Assembly (NCBI RefSeq): GCF_013694365.1 | Contig: NZ_CP059275.1 | Span: 682,001-746,000, forward strand | Source of the DNA: Limosilactobacillus reuteri | Lineage (GTDB): Bacteria; Bacillota; Bacilli; Lactobacillales; Lactobacillaceae | DNA length: 64,000 bases | Direction of reading: 5' to 3' | Shown here: positions 27,272 to 37,696 of the stretch, piece after piece | Numbering within the stretch: the first letter of the stretch is position 1 | How the letters are laid out: each line of letters starts with the position of its first letter | The notes under the pieces: model-generated | What the model was told of the DNA's origin: nothing | Seen by the model: only the letters and a program-made list of their open reading frames with translations | Databases searched by the model: none | Program-made: the position numbers and the translations under genes

Positions 27272-28012
27272 ATGAAAGCTGCTTATCAAACAGATATCGG
27301 CCACCAACGAAAGCAAAACCAGGACCGGGTTGCTGTGTTTACTAACAAGCTAGGCAATCAATTAATGGTTATTGCTGATGGAATTGGTGGCAATCGTAGC
27401 GGAGATATCGCTGCAGAGCAAACAGTTGCGACTTTGGGGAGTCAGTTTAAAAAAAGGCCTCCGCAGACTTCGATGGAAGGGATCCGCTGGTTTGCTCGTG
27501 AAACCCAATTAATCAATAATAAAATCTTAGCGCAATCCAAACGTAATCTTCGCTTGCAGGGGATGGGAACAACAATGGTTGCCGCTATTGCATTTAAGGA
27601 TGCGGTTGTGGTTGCTAACATTGGTGATAGTCGAGGATATATCCTTCATCAAAACCTATTAACGCAGATTACAGTAGACCATTCATTGGTTAATGAATTG
27701 GTAAAAACGGGAGATATATCAGAAGATGAAGCACTAAAGCTACCCCAGAGCAATATAATTACAAGGGCAATTGGAATCTCACAGGATGCACAAGTTGATG
27801 TAAACCGCTTTGAATTAAACGAAGGTGATCAACTGTTAATGTGTTCTGATGGCTTGTTTAAGACTGTTTCTAAGGAGCGGATTATCAAGGTGCTTGAATT
27901 GCCGAGACCGCTTGAAGAGAAATGTGCTCAACTTATAAAAATGGCAAATGATGCCGGCGGACCAGATAATATTACCGTTTTAATTGGGATTAATAGTAAC
28001 CAGGAGGGATAG
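27272..28012 (+). CDS. stp: PP2C-type serine/threonine phosphatase Stp (PrpC)
   Basis: This 246-residue PPM phosphatase dephosphorylates targets of PknB. Metal-site motifs are QNQDRVAVF near residue 16, ADGIGGNRSGDIAAE near 34, NIGDSRGYI and the late GGPDNITVL. The gene ends with AGGAGG five bases before pknB, so the pair is tightly coupled. Confidence 0.95.
   Translation: MKAAYQTDIGHQRKQNQDRVAVFTNKLGNQLMVIADGIGGNRSGDIAAEQTVATLGSQFKKRPPQTSMEGIRWFARETQLINNKILAQSKRNLRLQGMGTTMVAAIAFKDAVVVANIGDSRGYILHQNLLTQITVDHSLVNELVKTGDISEDEALKLPQSNIITRAIGISQDAQVDVNRFELNEGDQLLMCSDGLFKTVSKERIIKVLELPRPLEEKCAQLIKMANDAGGPDNITVLIGINSNQEG
28002..28007 (+). promoter_or_regulatory. Shine-Dalgarno site for pknB within stp
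   Basis: AGGAGG, a perfect anti-16S match, lies five bases before the pknB ATG at 28013. The junction is at native spacing and shows translational coupling of phosphatase and kinase. Confidence 0.85.
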
Positions 28013-29917
28013 ATGAATCCTGGATATGAAATTGGTCACCGATATCGGATAATTCGGTCACTGGGTGAAGGTGGAATGGCTAATGTCTACTTGGCACATG
28101 ATATGGTTCTTGATCGGGACGTTTCTGTTAAACTATTGCGTCTTGACTTACGGGACGATCCAAGTACTAAACGGCGATTTCACCGGGAGGCAATGGCCGC
28201 AACGCAGTTAAATGATCCTCATATTGTTGGAATTTATGACGTTGGTGAGGATCATGGCTTGCAATACATGGTAATGCAATATGTAAAGGGGACAGACCTT
28301 AAAGCATATATAAAAAAGCACTATCCGATTCCACTTCCACAAGTTATTGATATTATGGAACAGGTGCTTTCAGCAGTTGCGACCGCCCATGCTCATGGGA
28401 TTATCCACCGGGACTTAAAACCACAAAATATCTTAATTGATGAAAATAAAAACGTTAAAATTACTGATTTTGGAATTGCGGTTGCTGTATCGCAAGACTC
28501 ATTAACGCAGACTAATACCTTGATGGGGTCAGTTCACTACCTATCCCCAGAACAAGCGCGAGGAAGCATTGCTACTAAACAATCAGATATCTATTCACTA
28601 GGAATTATCTTGTTTGAACTTCTAACAGGAAAGGTTCCGTTTGAAGGAGAAACGGCTGTCTCAATTGCCTTGAAGCATTTCCGCGAAGAAATACCTTCTG
28701 TTCGTGAACAGAACAAAGAAATTCCTCAATCACTCGAAAACGTAATCATTAAAGCGACAGCAAAGGAACCAGCTGAGCGGTATAGTTCAGTTAATGAAAT
28801 GGCGGCTGATTTGAAAACCGTCCTTGATCCACAAAGAGCTAATGAGCCGCGGTTAAAGATCCAACAAGATGATAATGGAGAAACTAAGGTGTTAGATATT
28901 AAACACCTAAAAGCTGATGATTACCAACCAAAGAAGTCAACTGATTCACCAACCGTTGATCCATCAACTAAACCGCAAAAGTGGAAAAAATATGGGATTG
29001 TTAGTGGAACGCTTGGCATGATTGTGCTGATTGCAGTCTGTAGCTGGTGGTTCTTGATCCGTCAAGTAATCATCCCCGATGTAGAAGGAATGACAGTGCT
29101 AAAGGCAGAACAACGATTGCACCAGCAAAACTTACGGATTGGTAAGATTACTCGAGTAAATAGTCAGGCGGTTGATAAAAACCGAATTGTTTCAACCAAT
29201 CCTGACGTCAGCCATAAGACCCGTGTTAGTACCCCAATTAATTTAACGGTTAGTACAGGAGTTAAGCAATTGCAAATGGCTGATTATGTTGGTGAGGACT
29301 ATTCTTCAGTAGCCGCTAACCTTCGTCGCAAGGGATTTCAAGTTCATCAAGAACCAGTGTATTCGGATGATATCGATAAGGGACAGATTATCAGACAAAA
29401 CCACAAAAAAGGTACGATTGTTAAGCCTGCTGCTAACACAATTATTTTTCGAGTAAGCGCAGGGAAAGAACCAATTAAGATTCCAAACTTTAAGAATCAA
29501 GATATTAGTGCTGTGCAACAGTTTGCAAATAAAAATAATTTGCAATTGACAACTCAAGAGAAAAAATCAAAAACAATCGCGACTAACCATGTGATTAATC
29601 AGACGCCGCGAGCTGGATCGACATTAAATCATGGTGATACGTTAACGGTTTCCATTGCTAATTCTGGTAATCAAACAAAGACGACGAATATTCAGATTAA
29701 CATTCCATTCGATGGAAATGGTGGCCAGCGTGAAAACCGTGTACAGGTATATATCAGAGATGCCAACCATAATTTAACAATGGAGTATCAAGATATTACA
29801 ATTAATCAGGAAACAACAATTAATGTGCCATTTACCCTTAAACAAGGACAAACAGGTGCATACCGTGTTGTTCGCAATGGACGAACGATTATGAGTGCAA
29901 CAAATATTACTGGATAA
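28013..29917 (+). CDS. pknB: Serine/threonine protein kinase with PASTA repeats (PknB/PrkC)
   Basis: The 634-residue membrane kinase senses cell-wall fragments. The N-terminal kinase domain has GEGGMANVYLA (P-loop), HRDLKPQN with His132 and Asp134, DFGIAV and SVHYLSPEQARG. A transmembrane helix lies at about 326-347. Three PASTA repeats follow outside the membrane (about 350-555), then a beta-rich C-terminal domain of about 75 residues. Stp upstream is the opposing phosphatase. Confidence 0.95.
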   Translation: MNPGYEIGHRYRIIRSLGEGGMANVYLAHDMVLDRDVSVKLLRLDLRDDPSTKRRFHREAMAATQLNDPHIVGIYDVGEDHGLQYMVMQYVKGTDLKAYIKKHYPIPLPQVIDIMEQVLSAVATAHAHGIIHRDLKPQNILIDENKNVKITDFGIAVAVSQDSLTQTNTLMGSVHYLSPEQARGSIATKQSDIYSLGIILFELLTGKVPFEGETAVSIALKHFREEIPSVREQNKEIPQSLENVIIKATAKEPAERYSSVNEMAADLKTVLDPQRANEPRLKIQQDDNGETKVLDIKHLKADDYQPKKSTDSPTVDPSTKPQKWKKYGIVSGTLGMIVLIAVCSWWFLIRQVIIPDVEGMTVLKAEQRLHQQNLRIGKITRVNSQAVDKNRIVSTNPDVSHKTRVSTPINLTVSTGVKQLQMADYVGEDYSSVAANLRRKGFQVHQEPVYSDDIDKGQIIRQNHKKGTIVKPAANTIIFRVSAGKEPIKIPNFKNQDISAVQQFANKNNLQLTTQEKKSKTIATNHVINQTPRAGSTLNHGDTLTVSIANSGNQTKTTNIQINIPFDGNGGQRENRVQVYIRDANHNLTMEYQDITINQETTINVPFTLKQGQTGAYRVVRNGRTIMSATNITG

Positions 29918-30808
29918 TTGAAAACAGGAATAATCCAACAATCATTAAGTGGCTTTTATGATGTAATTGCAGATGAAAAGATTTATCGGACAAGGGCGCG
30001 TGGAAACTTTCGTCAACGAAAGATCAAGCCAGTAGTTGGCGATCATGTTGAATTCAGTGCTGAAAATCAACAGGAAGGGTATTTATTAAAAATCTTGCCT
30101 CGTCGCAATCAGTTGGTGCGGCCGCCTGTTGCTAATGTTGATATGGCAGTTGTCGTAACCTCAGCTAAAGAACCAGCATTTTCCGCTAACCTTTTAGACC
30201 GTCAATTGATTGCTTTAGAAGCCCAAGATGTTACTCCTTTAATTTATTTTTCAAAGACTGACTTACTGACAGATGATGAATACCAACAACTTTTACCAAC
30301 GATCGAGGGCTATCGTAAAATTGGCTACCATGTTTATGCGGCCCGTGAGCCCTTTAACCCTGATCAATTAGTAAGTTTGATGGAAGAATTAAAGGGAAAT
30401 ATTGTAACAATGATGGGGCAGACAGGAGCAGGGAAGTCAACCTTGCTTAATCATTTGGCTCCCCAATTAAAATTAGCGACTGGTGAAATTTCCCAAGCGC
30501 TTCAACGGGGACGGCATACAACAAGAAAAGTAAGTTTACTAGATGTTAACGGTGCTCTGATAGCCGATACCCCAGGTTTTTCATCGTACGAAACATTTGA
30601 TATGACGGTAAATGATTTGCCGCATTTATTCCCTGAAATGGCTAAAAATTCAGCTGATTGTAAGTTTCGGGGTTGCCTTCACATAAAAGAACCACAATGT
30701 GCTGTGAAGGAAGCGGTAAACAATGGTATAATCATGAAGAGTCGGTATGATGATTATCTTCAGTTCCATGAATTGATTACTAATCAAAAACCAAATTATA
30801 AGAAATGA
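29918..30808 (+). CDS. rsgA: Ribosome small subunit-dependent GTPase RsgA
   Basis: RsgA checks late maturation of the 30S subunit. The 296-residue protein starts with TTG. It has an N-terminal OB fold (GDHVEFSAE), a circularly permuted GTPase with FSKTDLL before the P-loop GQTGAGKS at residues 167-174, and a C-terminal zinc finger ([16 protein letters not shown]). The last four bases ATGA also begin rpe, consistent with a native ATGA overlap. Confidence 0.95.
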   Translation: MKTGIIQQSLSGFYDVIADEKIYRTRARGNFRQRKIKPVVGDHVEFSAENQQEGYLLKILPRRNQLVRPPVANVDMAVVVTSAKEPAFSANLLDRQLIALEAQDVTPLIYFSKTDLLTDDEYQQLLPTIEGYRKIGYHVYAAREPFNPDQLVSLMEELKGNIVTMMGQTGAGKSTLLNHLAPQLKLATGEISQALQRGRHTTRKVSLLDVNGALIADTPGFSSYETFDMTVNDLPHLFPEMAKNSADCKFRGCLHIKEPQCAVKEAVNNGIIMKSRYDDYLQFHELITNQKPNYKK

Positions 30809-31462
30809 ATGATTAAAGTTGCACCATCAATTTTAAGTGCAGATTATGTAAATTTACAAAAGGACATTGAAAAGGTAGAAAAGGCCGGTGCACCATACTT
30901 ACACATTGATGTTATGGATGGTACCTTTGTTCCAAGTATTTCTTACGGACCAGGTTTTGTTAAGGCTATTCGTCCAATTACAAACATGGTATTGGATGTG
31001 CACTTGATGGTTGAAAGTCCAGAACATATTTTACCAATGTTCATTGATGCTGGCGCTGATATTATTGGTGTTCAAGTAGAAGCTACTCAACACATTCACC
31101 GTGCTCTTCAAATTATCAAAAACGGTGGCGTAAAAGCCGAAGTTGTTATTAACCCAGGTACACCAGTAGCGATGATTGAACCAGTATTACACATGGTTGA
31201 CCAAGTCTTGGTAATGACTGTTAACCCTGGATTTGGTGGTCAAAAGTTCTTACCGGAAACCGTTGACAAGATTGCCCAATTAAACGCAATTAAAGAAGAA
31301 AAGGGCTATAATTTCGATATTGAAGTAGACGGTGGAGTTAACGATAAGACAGTTGTCGATTGCTACAAAGCCGGTGCTACAGTAGCAGTTGCAGGTTCAT
31401 ATGTCTTTAACGCTGAAGATCCTGCTGAACGAATCAAGGCTCTTGAAGATGCTACTAAGTAA
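30809..31462 (+). CDS. rpe: Ribulose-phosphate 3-epimerase
   Basis: Rpe interconverts ribulose 5-phosphate and xylulose 5-phosphate, the latter being the substrate of phosphoketolase in heterofermentative lactobacilli. The 217-residue TIM barrel has APSILSADY, HIDVMDGTFVPSISYGP with metal ligands, VLDVHLMVE, VNPGFGGQKF and EVDGGVN. The start ATG natively overlaps the rsgA stop. Confidence 0.97.
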   Translation: MIKVAPSILSADYVNLQKDIEKVEKAGAPYLHIDVMDGTFVPSISYGPGFVKAIRPITNMVLDVHLMVESPEHILPMFIDAGADIIGVQVEATQHIHRALQIIKNGGVKAEVVINPGTPVAMIEPVLHMVDQVLVMTVNPGFGGQKFLPETVDKIAQLNAIKEEKGYNFDIEVDGGVNDKTVVDCYKAGATVAVAGSYVFNAEDPAERIKALEDATK

Positions 31463-32113
31463 ATGAGAGTAAATATACTAGTTGGCGGTCCGCTTGAAAT
31501 GGTTCCAACCGAGTTGATTTTGCAACGTAAAGATGAAAAATGGATTGGGGTTGACCGGGGGGCTTTAAGATTATTAAGGTGGGGAATTAAGCCGGTTTTA
31601 GCAATTGGTGACTTTGATTCCGTTACTGGGGAGGAATTGCAAGGTTTAGAAGGTAAAATTACTCGTATAAAAACTTATCCTCCTGAAAAAGATTATACTG
31701 ATACGCAATTGGGCGTGAAATTTGCAATCCAAGAACAGGCTGATGAAATTGAAATTTTTGGTGCAACGGGAGGACGCTTAGACCATTTATTAGCTAACCT
31801 CTTTCTTCCGTTGCAGAGTGAATTTAAACCATACTTAACCAAGATTAAGATTATTGACTGTCAAAATGTTGTCTCTTACTACTTGCCAGGGGATTACACT
31901 ATTTCTCGCCTGCCGCATAAGAAGTACCTGGCCTTTGTCAATCTTACTCCTGTTCGAGGCCTTACGTTAAAAGACGAAAAATATCCACTGCAAAACTGGA
32001 GTAGTCAAATTCCATTTTCGTGGACAAGCAATGAATTTACAGCTGGAGAAAATCATTTTTCATTTGAAAGTGGAATTATTTCTGTAATTCAGTGTAGCGA
32101 CCAATTAAAATAG
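31463..32113 (+). CDS. thiN: Thiamine diphosphokinase
   Basis: It makes thiamine diphosphate from thiamine and ATP. The 216-residue protein has the family motifs [10 protein letters not shown] near residue 30, AIGDFDSV near 52, [16 protein letters not shown] and [14 protein letters not shown]. The position after rsgA-rpe is standard in Firmicutes. Phosphoketolase and transketolase both need the cofactor. Confidence 0.95.
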
Positions 32114-32299
32114 ATGGCTAAAGATTTTATCAACGGTAAACGGACGCAATTTGGTAATAAGCGTTCTCACGCCCTTAACTCAAGTCGGCGTAGCTGGAAG
32201 CCTAACTTGCAAAAGGTAACCATTTTAGTTAATGGTAAGCCTAAGAAGGTATACGTTTCAGCACGTACACTGAAGTCAGGTAAAGTGACTCGGGTTTAA
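32114..32299 (+). CDS. rpmB: 50S ribosomal protein L28
   Basis: This 61-residue basic protein has the L28 pattern ([18 protein letters not shown], then [14 protein letters not shown]). It lacks the cysteine pairs found in zinc-binding L28 forms. In most Firmicutes rpmB in this place is transcribed opposite to the next Asp23-family gene; here it reads forward, which fits features being oriented one by one. Confidence 0.95.
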
Positions 32300-32662
32300 A
32301 TGGCAGTAAAAATCAAAACTAAGTCAGGTACAATTGACATTGATAATGATGTGATTTCATCAGTTGTTGGTGGGGCTGCTACTGATAACTACGGTGTTGT
32401 TGGAATGGCAAGCCGAAACCCCCTCCGTGATGGGGTTAACCAAATTCTTCGTCGTGAAAATTTTGCGCGCGGCGTTGTTGTTCGGCAGCAAGATAATGGT
32501 GTAGCTGTTGACGTAAATATTATTGTAGGCTATGGCACAAAGATCTCAGAAGTATCAAAAAGTGTCCAAGCAAAGGTAAAGTATAATCTTGAAACAATGC
32601 TCGGTATTACGGCAAATTCAGTTAATGTATGTGTCCAAGGTGTGCGGACACTAGAAGATTAA
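32300..32662 (+). CDS. Asp23/Gls24 family protein (YloU-like)
   Basis: This 120-residue Asp23-domain protein sits before fakA, the place of yloU. Segments GTIDIDNDVISSVVGGAATD and VDVNIIVGYGTKISEVSKSVQ match the domain. The neighbour is a fatty acid kinase gene, suggesting a link to membrane lipid metabolism, but the function is not proven. Confidence 0.88.
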   Translation: MAVKIKTKSGTIDIDNDVISSVVGGAATDNYGVVGMASRNPLRDGVNQILRRENFARGVVVRQQDNGVAVDVNIIVGYGTKISEVSKSVQAKVKYNLETMLGITANSVNVCVQGVRTLED

Positions 32663-34372
32663 TTGGCTGTAACAAAAATTACAAACCTTGAATTCGGTAA
32701 AATGGTCCAGGCGGCCGCCGATAAACTTGGTAAGAACGCTGAATTTATTAATTCATTAAATGTTTTTCCAGTTCCAGATGGAGACACCGGGACAAACATG
32801 ACTTCTTCAATGGCAAGCGGTGCCAAGTACGAACGCAACGAAACCAGTAAGAGGGTTGGCGACCTGAGTGCAGCGTTAGCAAAGGGCCTTTTGATGGGAG
32901 CACGCGGAAATTCTGGGGTTATTTTATCGCAGATTTTCCGTGGCTTTGCAAAGGCAACAGAAGGCATGGATGTTTTATCTACTGCTGACTTTGTTAATGC
33001 TTATGCTAATGGTGCAAAGACAGCTTATAAGGCTGTGATGAAGCCAACAGAAGGTACCATTTTAACTGTTGTTCGTGAATCAGCTCAAGCAGGCCTCAAT
33101 AAGATTAAAGAGACTGATGATCTTGTTGAGATTATGCATACTATTTATGAAGCAGGTGAAGAAGCGCTTAAAAAGACGCCGGATTTATTGCCAGTCCTGA
33201 AAGAAGTTGGCGTGGTAGATTCTGGTGGGCAAGGACTTGTCTTTGTACTTCAAGCCTTTGATGAAGCCTTGAGTGGCCGCGTAGATAAAAGTGATGACTA
33301 TAAACCTGACAATGCTGAAATTGATGAGATGGTTCACGCCATGGATCACCAAAGCGTTCAAGGAAAGCTTAATCCTGAAGATATCAAGTATACTTACTGT
33401 ACTCAAATGTTGGTACGACTTGGTAAGGGTAAACAAGTGACTCAAAAGTTTGACTATGATACTTTCTATAACTACTTAGCTGACTTAGGCGATAGTTTAC
33501 TTGTTCTAAACGATGATCAAGTTGTGCGGGTCCATGTTCATACCGAGCATCCTGGTAAAGTTTTATCTTGGGGTCAACAATTCGGTGATTTACAGACAAT
33601 TGAAATTCATAACATGGTTTGGCAACAAGAAGAGATCATGGAAAAAGATGAAGAAGACGCTGACAGTGAGTCGCCAATTGAGAAGGCAAAAGCAGCTGCA
33701 GAAGCTAAAAAGGACCTCCAGACAGCTGTTATTGCCGTCGCATCAGGAGAAGGAATAGCGAAATTATTAAGGAGCTTGGGTGTTACCCATATCATTACAG
33801 GTGGTCAAACAATGAACCCAAGCACTCAAGATATTCTTGATGCCATTAATAATAGTGGTGCCAAGCAAGCTATTGTTCTGCCAAATAACGGCAACATCTT
33901 TATGACTGCTGATCAAGCTGCTGAAGTCGCTGATATTCCAACAAAAATTGTCCACAGTAAGACGATTGCCCAAGCGATGAGTGCGTTGCTTGAGTACAAC
34001 CCAGAAGCATCTTTGGACGAAAATCAAGCAAATATGGAAGCTAATACAAATACGGTTGCCAGTGGAGCGGTTACTAATGCTGTTCGTGATACAACAATTG
34101 ATGGTCGTGAAATTAAGAAAGACGACTACATGGGAATTGTTGATGGTAAAATCGTCACTACTGATTTGGAGCTGAAAGAAGCCGCTATTAAGATGGTTAA
34201 AGCCATGCTTGACGAGGATAGTGAAATTGTAACGATCTTATATGGAGCTGGTGGTGATCAAAAAACTGCTGAAGAGATTAAAGCAGCAGTTGAAGAAGTA
34301 GATGATGAATTAGATATTCAGATTTACGATGGTGGTCAGCCAGTTTATCCGTACCTGATTTCGGTTGAATAG
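32663..34372 (+). CDS. fakA: Fatty acid kinase FakA-like (DhaL/YloV) protein
   Basis: The 569-residue protein starts with TTG. Its N-terminal DhaL domain has FPVPDGDTGTNM with the metal-binding DGDTG at residues 39-43, followed by SGAKYE and GARGNSGVILSQIFRG. The central and C-terminal domains match the YloV/FakA family, which phosphorylates fatty acids carried by FakB proteins. A downstream recG-plsX-acpP order supports a lipid role. No FakB gene is seen in the window. Confidence 0.9.
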   Translation: MAVTKITNLEFGKMVQAAADKLGKNAEFINSLNVFPVPDGDTGTNMTSSMASGAKYERNETSKRVGDLSAALAKGLLMGARGNSGVILSQIFRGFAKATEGMDVLSTADFVNAYANGAKTAYKAVMKPTEGTILTVVRESAQAGLNKIKETDDLVEIMHTIYEAGEEALKKTPDLLPVLKEVGVVDSGGQGLVFVLQAFDEALSGRVDKSDDYKPDNAEIDEMVHAMDHQSVQGKLNPEDIKYTYCTQMLVRLGKGKQVTQKFDYDTFYNYLADLGDSLLVLNDDQVVRVHVHTEHPGKVLSWGQQFGDLQTIEIHNMVWQQEEIMEKDEEDADSESPIEKAKAAAEAKKDLQTAVIAVASGEGIAKLLRSLGVTHIITGGQTMNPSTQDILDAINNSGAKQAIVLPNNGNIFMTADQAAEVADIPTKIVHSKTIAQAMSALLEYNPEASLDENQANMEANTNTVASGAVTNAVRDTTIDGREIKKDDYMGIVDGKIVTTDLELKEAAIKMVKAMLDEDSEIVTILYGAGGDQKTAEEIKAAVEEVDDELDIQIYDGGQPVYPYLISVE

Positions 34373-36409
34373 TTGCGGAGTTTAACGGATTCCGTCGCCA
34401 ATTTAAAAGGAGTTGGTCCTAAGCGGGTAGCAGATCTAGCTACTCTGGGAATAGATACTATTGAAGATTTGTTGACGTATTATCCCACTCGCTATAACGA
34501 TTTTACGCCTACAGACATTGAAAGCGCCAAGGATAAGCAGAAAATTACTCTTCAAGGAGTAGTGGTGTCAGAACCGCTCTTGGTCCGCTATGGTTATCGG
34601 CGCAACCGGCTTACCTTTCGAATGCAGGTAGGTAATGAAGTGGTGATCGCAACTTTTTTTAATCAGCCCTATATTAAAAAGCAAATCGAACTAAATCAGC
34701 AAGTAACTGTAATGGGGAAATGGGATGCATCTCGCCGTCAAGTAACAGGAAACAAGCTTCTTAAGGAAAAAGCTGATGATCGAAATGAGTTTGGTGCGGT
34801 CTATGCGGTGAATAAGCATATCCGGCAAAATGTCCTCCAAAGTTTTATTCGTCAAGCTTACGAGGAATATGCCAATATCATTCCAACGTATTTGCCAGAA
34901 ACGATTCGTCAACGATACCGGTTAATGGATCGGCGACAAATGATTAGGGAAATTCACTTTCCACAAACTCAGGCAACTGCAAAAGCCGCCCGCCGAACAG
35001 CAGCTTACGAAGAGTTTTTCCTGTTTCAGTTACGACTGCAAGCAATTCGCCGTGCCCACCGTCAAGAAGATGGCGAGCGGATTTTATACCATAATGACGA
35101 GTTAAAAGAATTTATTGGCGGACTCCCATTTGAATTAACTGATGCCCAAAAACGGGTTGTTAATGAAATTTGCCGTGATATGCGTCAACCATACCAGATG
35201 AATCGATTGTTACAGGGAGATGTTGGTTCTGGAAAAACAATTGTTGCTGCTATTGCCATTTATGCAGCTATTACTGCCGGTTATCAAGCAGCTTTAATGG
35301 CGCCGACAGAAATTCTGGCAGGACAACATGCTGAGAAATTAGCGAAAATTTTTGAAGGAACCCATGTCCAGGTTGCTCTTCTGACTGGTTCATTGACTGC
35401 TAAGCAACATCGGGAACTATTGACGGCGATGAAGCGGGGGGATGTCAACCTCATTGTCGGAACCCATGCGCTAATTCAAGATGGAGTTGAGTATGCTAAT
35501 CTTGGTCTGGTAATTACTGATGAACAGCACCGTTTTGGGGTCAACCAGCGTCAGCAACTTCGTGAAAAAGGCGAACATCCTGATGTATTAGCCATGACAG
35601 CGACCCCTATCCCACGGACACTAGCGATTACTAATTATGGTGAAATGGATGTTTCGATAATTGACCAATTACCGGCTGGGCGAAAACCAATTCAAACAAA
35701 GTGGCTACAGTCTAACCAACATGCCGCAGCAATCCATTTCTTACGTGACCAATTAAAGCAAGGAGCACAGGCGTATGTTGTGAGTCCTTTGATTGAGGAA
35801 TCAGCGGCTTTAGATGTACAAAACGCGACTGATCTTTATAATCAGCTATCGGCCGATCTTGAGCCAGCTTATAAAGTGGGCTTACTCCATGGACGAATGG
35901 GGACGGAAGAAAAAGATGAAGCGATGCGCCAGTTTAAATCTGGTGAGCTTCAAGTTTTAGTTGCAACCACGGTTATTGAAGTTGGTGTTGATAATCCTAA
36001 TGCAACGGTAATGGTTATATATGATGCTGATCGTTTTGGGCTTGCACAGCTTCACCAATTACGTGGTCGGGTTGGTCGAGGCAGTCGACAAAGTTATTGT
36101 CTCTTAATTGCCGATCCGAAAACTGATGAAGGAAAAGCCCGGATGAAAACGATGGTTGCTACCGATGATGGATTTAAGATAGCTGAACAAGACTTGAAAC
36201 TACGGGGATCTGGAGATATTTTAGGAAAAAAGCAATCGGGGATGCCAGAATTTAAAGTGGGTGATCCGGTTGCTGATTTGAAAATGCTGCAAATTGCCCG
36301 TGCTGATGCTGGGAACCTATTAGGGATGCCCAATTGGGATCAGGTCGATGAAAATCAGCCACTTGTTTTATATTTAAAGCGTCATGAACTGGAGACGCAC
36401 TTTGACTAA
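34373..36409 (+). CDS. recG: ATP-dependent DNA helicase RecG
   Basis: RecG remodels stalled forks. The 678-residue protein starts with TTG. It has the N-terminal wedge OB domain, Walker A GDVGSGKT near residues 282-289, the DEQH box (TDEQHRFGV), MTATPIPRTLA and the C-terminal VIEVGVDNPNATVMVI with LRGRVGRG. All helicase motifs are present. Confidence 0.97.
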   Translation: MRSLTDSVANLKGVGPKRVADLATLGIDTIEDLLTYYPTRYNDFTPTDIESAKDKQKITLQGVVVSEPLLVRYGYRRNRLTFRMQVGNEVVIATFFNQPYIKKQIELNQQVTVMGKWDASRRQVTGNKLLKEKADDRNEFGAVYAVNKHIRQNVLQSFIRQAYEEYANIIPTYLPETIRQRYRLMDRRQMIREIHFPQTQATAKAARRTAAYEEFFLFQLRLQAIRRAHRQEDGERILYHNDELKEFIGGLPFELTDAQKRVVNEICRDMRQPYQMNRLLQGDVGSGKTIVAAIAIYAAITAGYQAALMAPTEILAGQHAEKLAKIFEGTHVQVALLTGSLTAKQHRELLTAMKRGDVNLIVGTHALIQDGVEYANLGLVITDEQHRFGVNQRQQLREKGEHPDVLAMTATPIPRTLAITNYGEMDVSIIDQLPAGRKPIQTKWLQSNQHAAAIHFLRDQLKQGAQAYVVSPLIEESAALDVQNATDLYNQLSADLEPAYKVGLLHGRMGTEEKDEAMRQFKSGELQVLVATTVIEVGVDNPNATVMVIYDADRFGLAQLHQLRGRVGRGSRQSYCLLIADPKTDEGKARMKTMVATDDGFKIAEQDLKLRGSGDILGKKQSGMPEFKVGDPVADLKMLQIARADAGNLLGMPNWDQVDENQPLVLYLKRHELETHFD

Positions 36410-37441
36410 ATGAAAATTGCTGTTGATGCAATGGGTGGAGATAATGCTCCCCAAGTAATCATTGAAGGGGTAGAAGAGGCCCGAGACCTTTACCCCGACC
36501 TAGAATTTGACCTTTATGGAAATCCAGACAAGGTTAAACCCTTAATAAAAAATAATGAGCGGCTTAATATTGTTGCTACCAGTGAAGAGATTTCAATGGG
36601 TGAAGAACCAGTCCGGGCGATTCGACGAAAAAAAGATTCGTCAATTGTTCGCGCGGCAACAGCAGTTAAAGAAGGAAAAGCTGATGCCTTCTTTTCTGCG
36701 GGAAACACTGGGGCAATTTTGGCGGCCGGCCTCTTCATTGTTGGCCGTATTAAAGGAATTGACCGTCCGGGACTCACTAGTATTTTGCCAATTGCCAAGC
36801 CGGGTGCTAGTCGACATAATTTTGTCTACCTCGATACTGGTGCAAATGCTGAAAGTAAAGAGAAAAATTTGGAACAATATGCTTACCTTGGTAAATTCTA
36901 TGCCGAAAATGTATTGGGAGTTGCGAATCCTCGGATTGCGCTATTAAACAATGGGGCAGAAGAAGATAAGGGTGACAAATTACATAAAGAAGTATGGCAA
37001 ATCCTCAATAGCAAAGACGATTTGAATTTTGTCGGCAATATTGAGTCTGGCGACCTCCTGTTTGGCAAGGCAGATGTTGTCGTAAGTGATGGGTGGACGG
37101 CAAATGCGGCCTTGAAAGCGACTGAAGGAACCGCTAAGATGATGATGACGTTAATTAAAGATGGAATCTTACATGGTGGTCTCCGTGCTAAGTTAGGTTA
37201 TCTTATGCTAAAGCCCGTTTTCCATCAAATCGGGCAAAAAATGAGTGCTTCAACTTATGGTGGGGCAGTCTTATTAGGACTTAAGGCCCCCGTTGTTAAG
37301 ACTCATGGATCTGCTGATGCTTTAGCAGTGAAAAATACAATTAGTCAAATCAGAACGATGATCAAAACGGGTGTGATTGAAAAAACAGTTGAGTTTTTTG
37401 ATAACACCGAAAATCTAGACAATTCTAAGAAAAACGAATAG
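36410..37441 (+). CDS. plsX: Phosphate acyltransferase PlsX
   Basis: PlsX converts acyl-ACP to acyl phosphate, the donor for PlsY in phosphatidic acid synthesis. The 343-residue protein has AVDAMGGDNAP at the N-terminus and FSAGNTGAILAAG and DVVVSDGWTANAALK. It is followed by acpP, its substrate carrier, in the standard order. Confidence 0.96.
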   Translation: MKIAVDAMGGDNAPQVIIEGVEEARDLYPDLEFDLYGNPDKVKPLIKNNERLNIVATSEEISMGEEPVRAIRRKKDSSIVRAATAVKEGKADAFFSAGNTGAILAAGLFIVGRIKGIDRPGLTSILPIAKPGASRHNFVYLDTGANAESKEKNLEQYAYLGKFYAENVLGVANPRIALLNNGAEEDKGDKLHKEVWQILNSKDDLNFVGNIESGDLLFGKADVVVSDGWTANAALKATEGTAKMMMTLIKDGILHGGLRAKLGYLMLKPVFHQIGQKMSASTYGGAVLLGLKAPVVKTHGSADALAVKNTISQIRTMIKTGVIEKTVEFFDNTENLDNSKKNE

Positions 37442-37696
37442 ATGGCTGATAATAAGAAAACAGAAATCTTTAATAAGGTTTCAGAGATTGTTGCTGACCA
37501 TTTTGATGTTGATCGGGCTAAGATTACTGATGATTTGAACTTAAAGACAGATTTGGATGCTGATTCAATTGACTTTGTTGAATTTGTTCTCGAATTAGAG
37601 GATACGTTTGGCGAAGAAATTAATGATGAAGATGCTGAAAAGTTAAGTACAATCGGTGAAGTTGTTGATTACATTGCAGAACATACTGCCAACTAA
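37442..37696 (+). CDS. acpP: Acyl carrier protein
   Basis: This 84-residue acidic four-helix protein has the phosphopantetheine site DADSIDFVE with Ser42. The usual motif is DSLD/DSID, so it should be modified. It lies between plsX and rnc. A separate ACP normally sits in the fab cluster, so this one may serve PlsX and phospholipid synthesis, as proposed for similar loci. Confidence 0.95.
   Translation: MADNKKTEIFNKVSEIVADHFDVDRAKITDDLNLKTDLDADSIDFVEFVLELEDTFGEEINDEDAEKLSTIGEVVDYIAEHTAN

Noticed and set aside
32659..32967. Minus-strand open frames such as the one opposite fakA
   Set aside because: These are antisense to complete conserved genes, and their composition follows the sense codon pattern. 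No minus-strand gene is supported in the window.
36555..36947. 130-residue open frame inside plsX
   Set aside because: It overlaps plsX in another frame, has no ribosome site and no recognisable motif, while plsX is complete and conserved.
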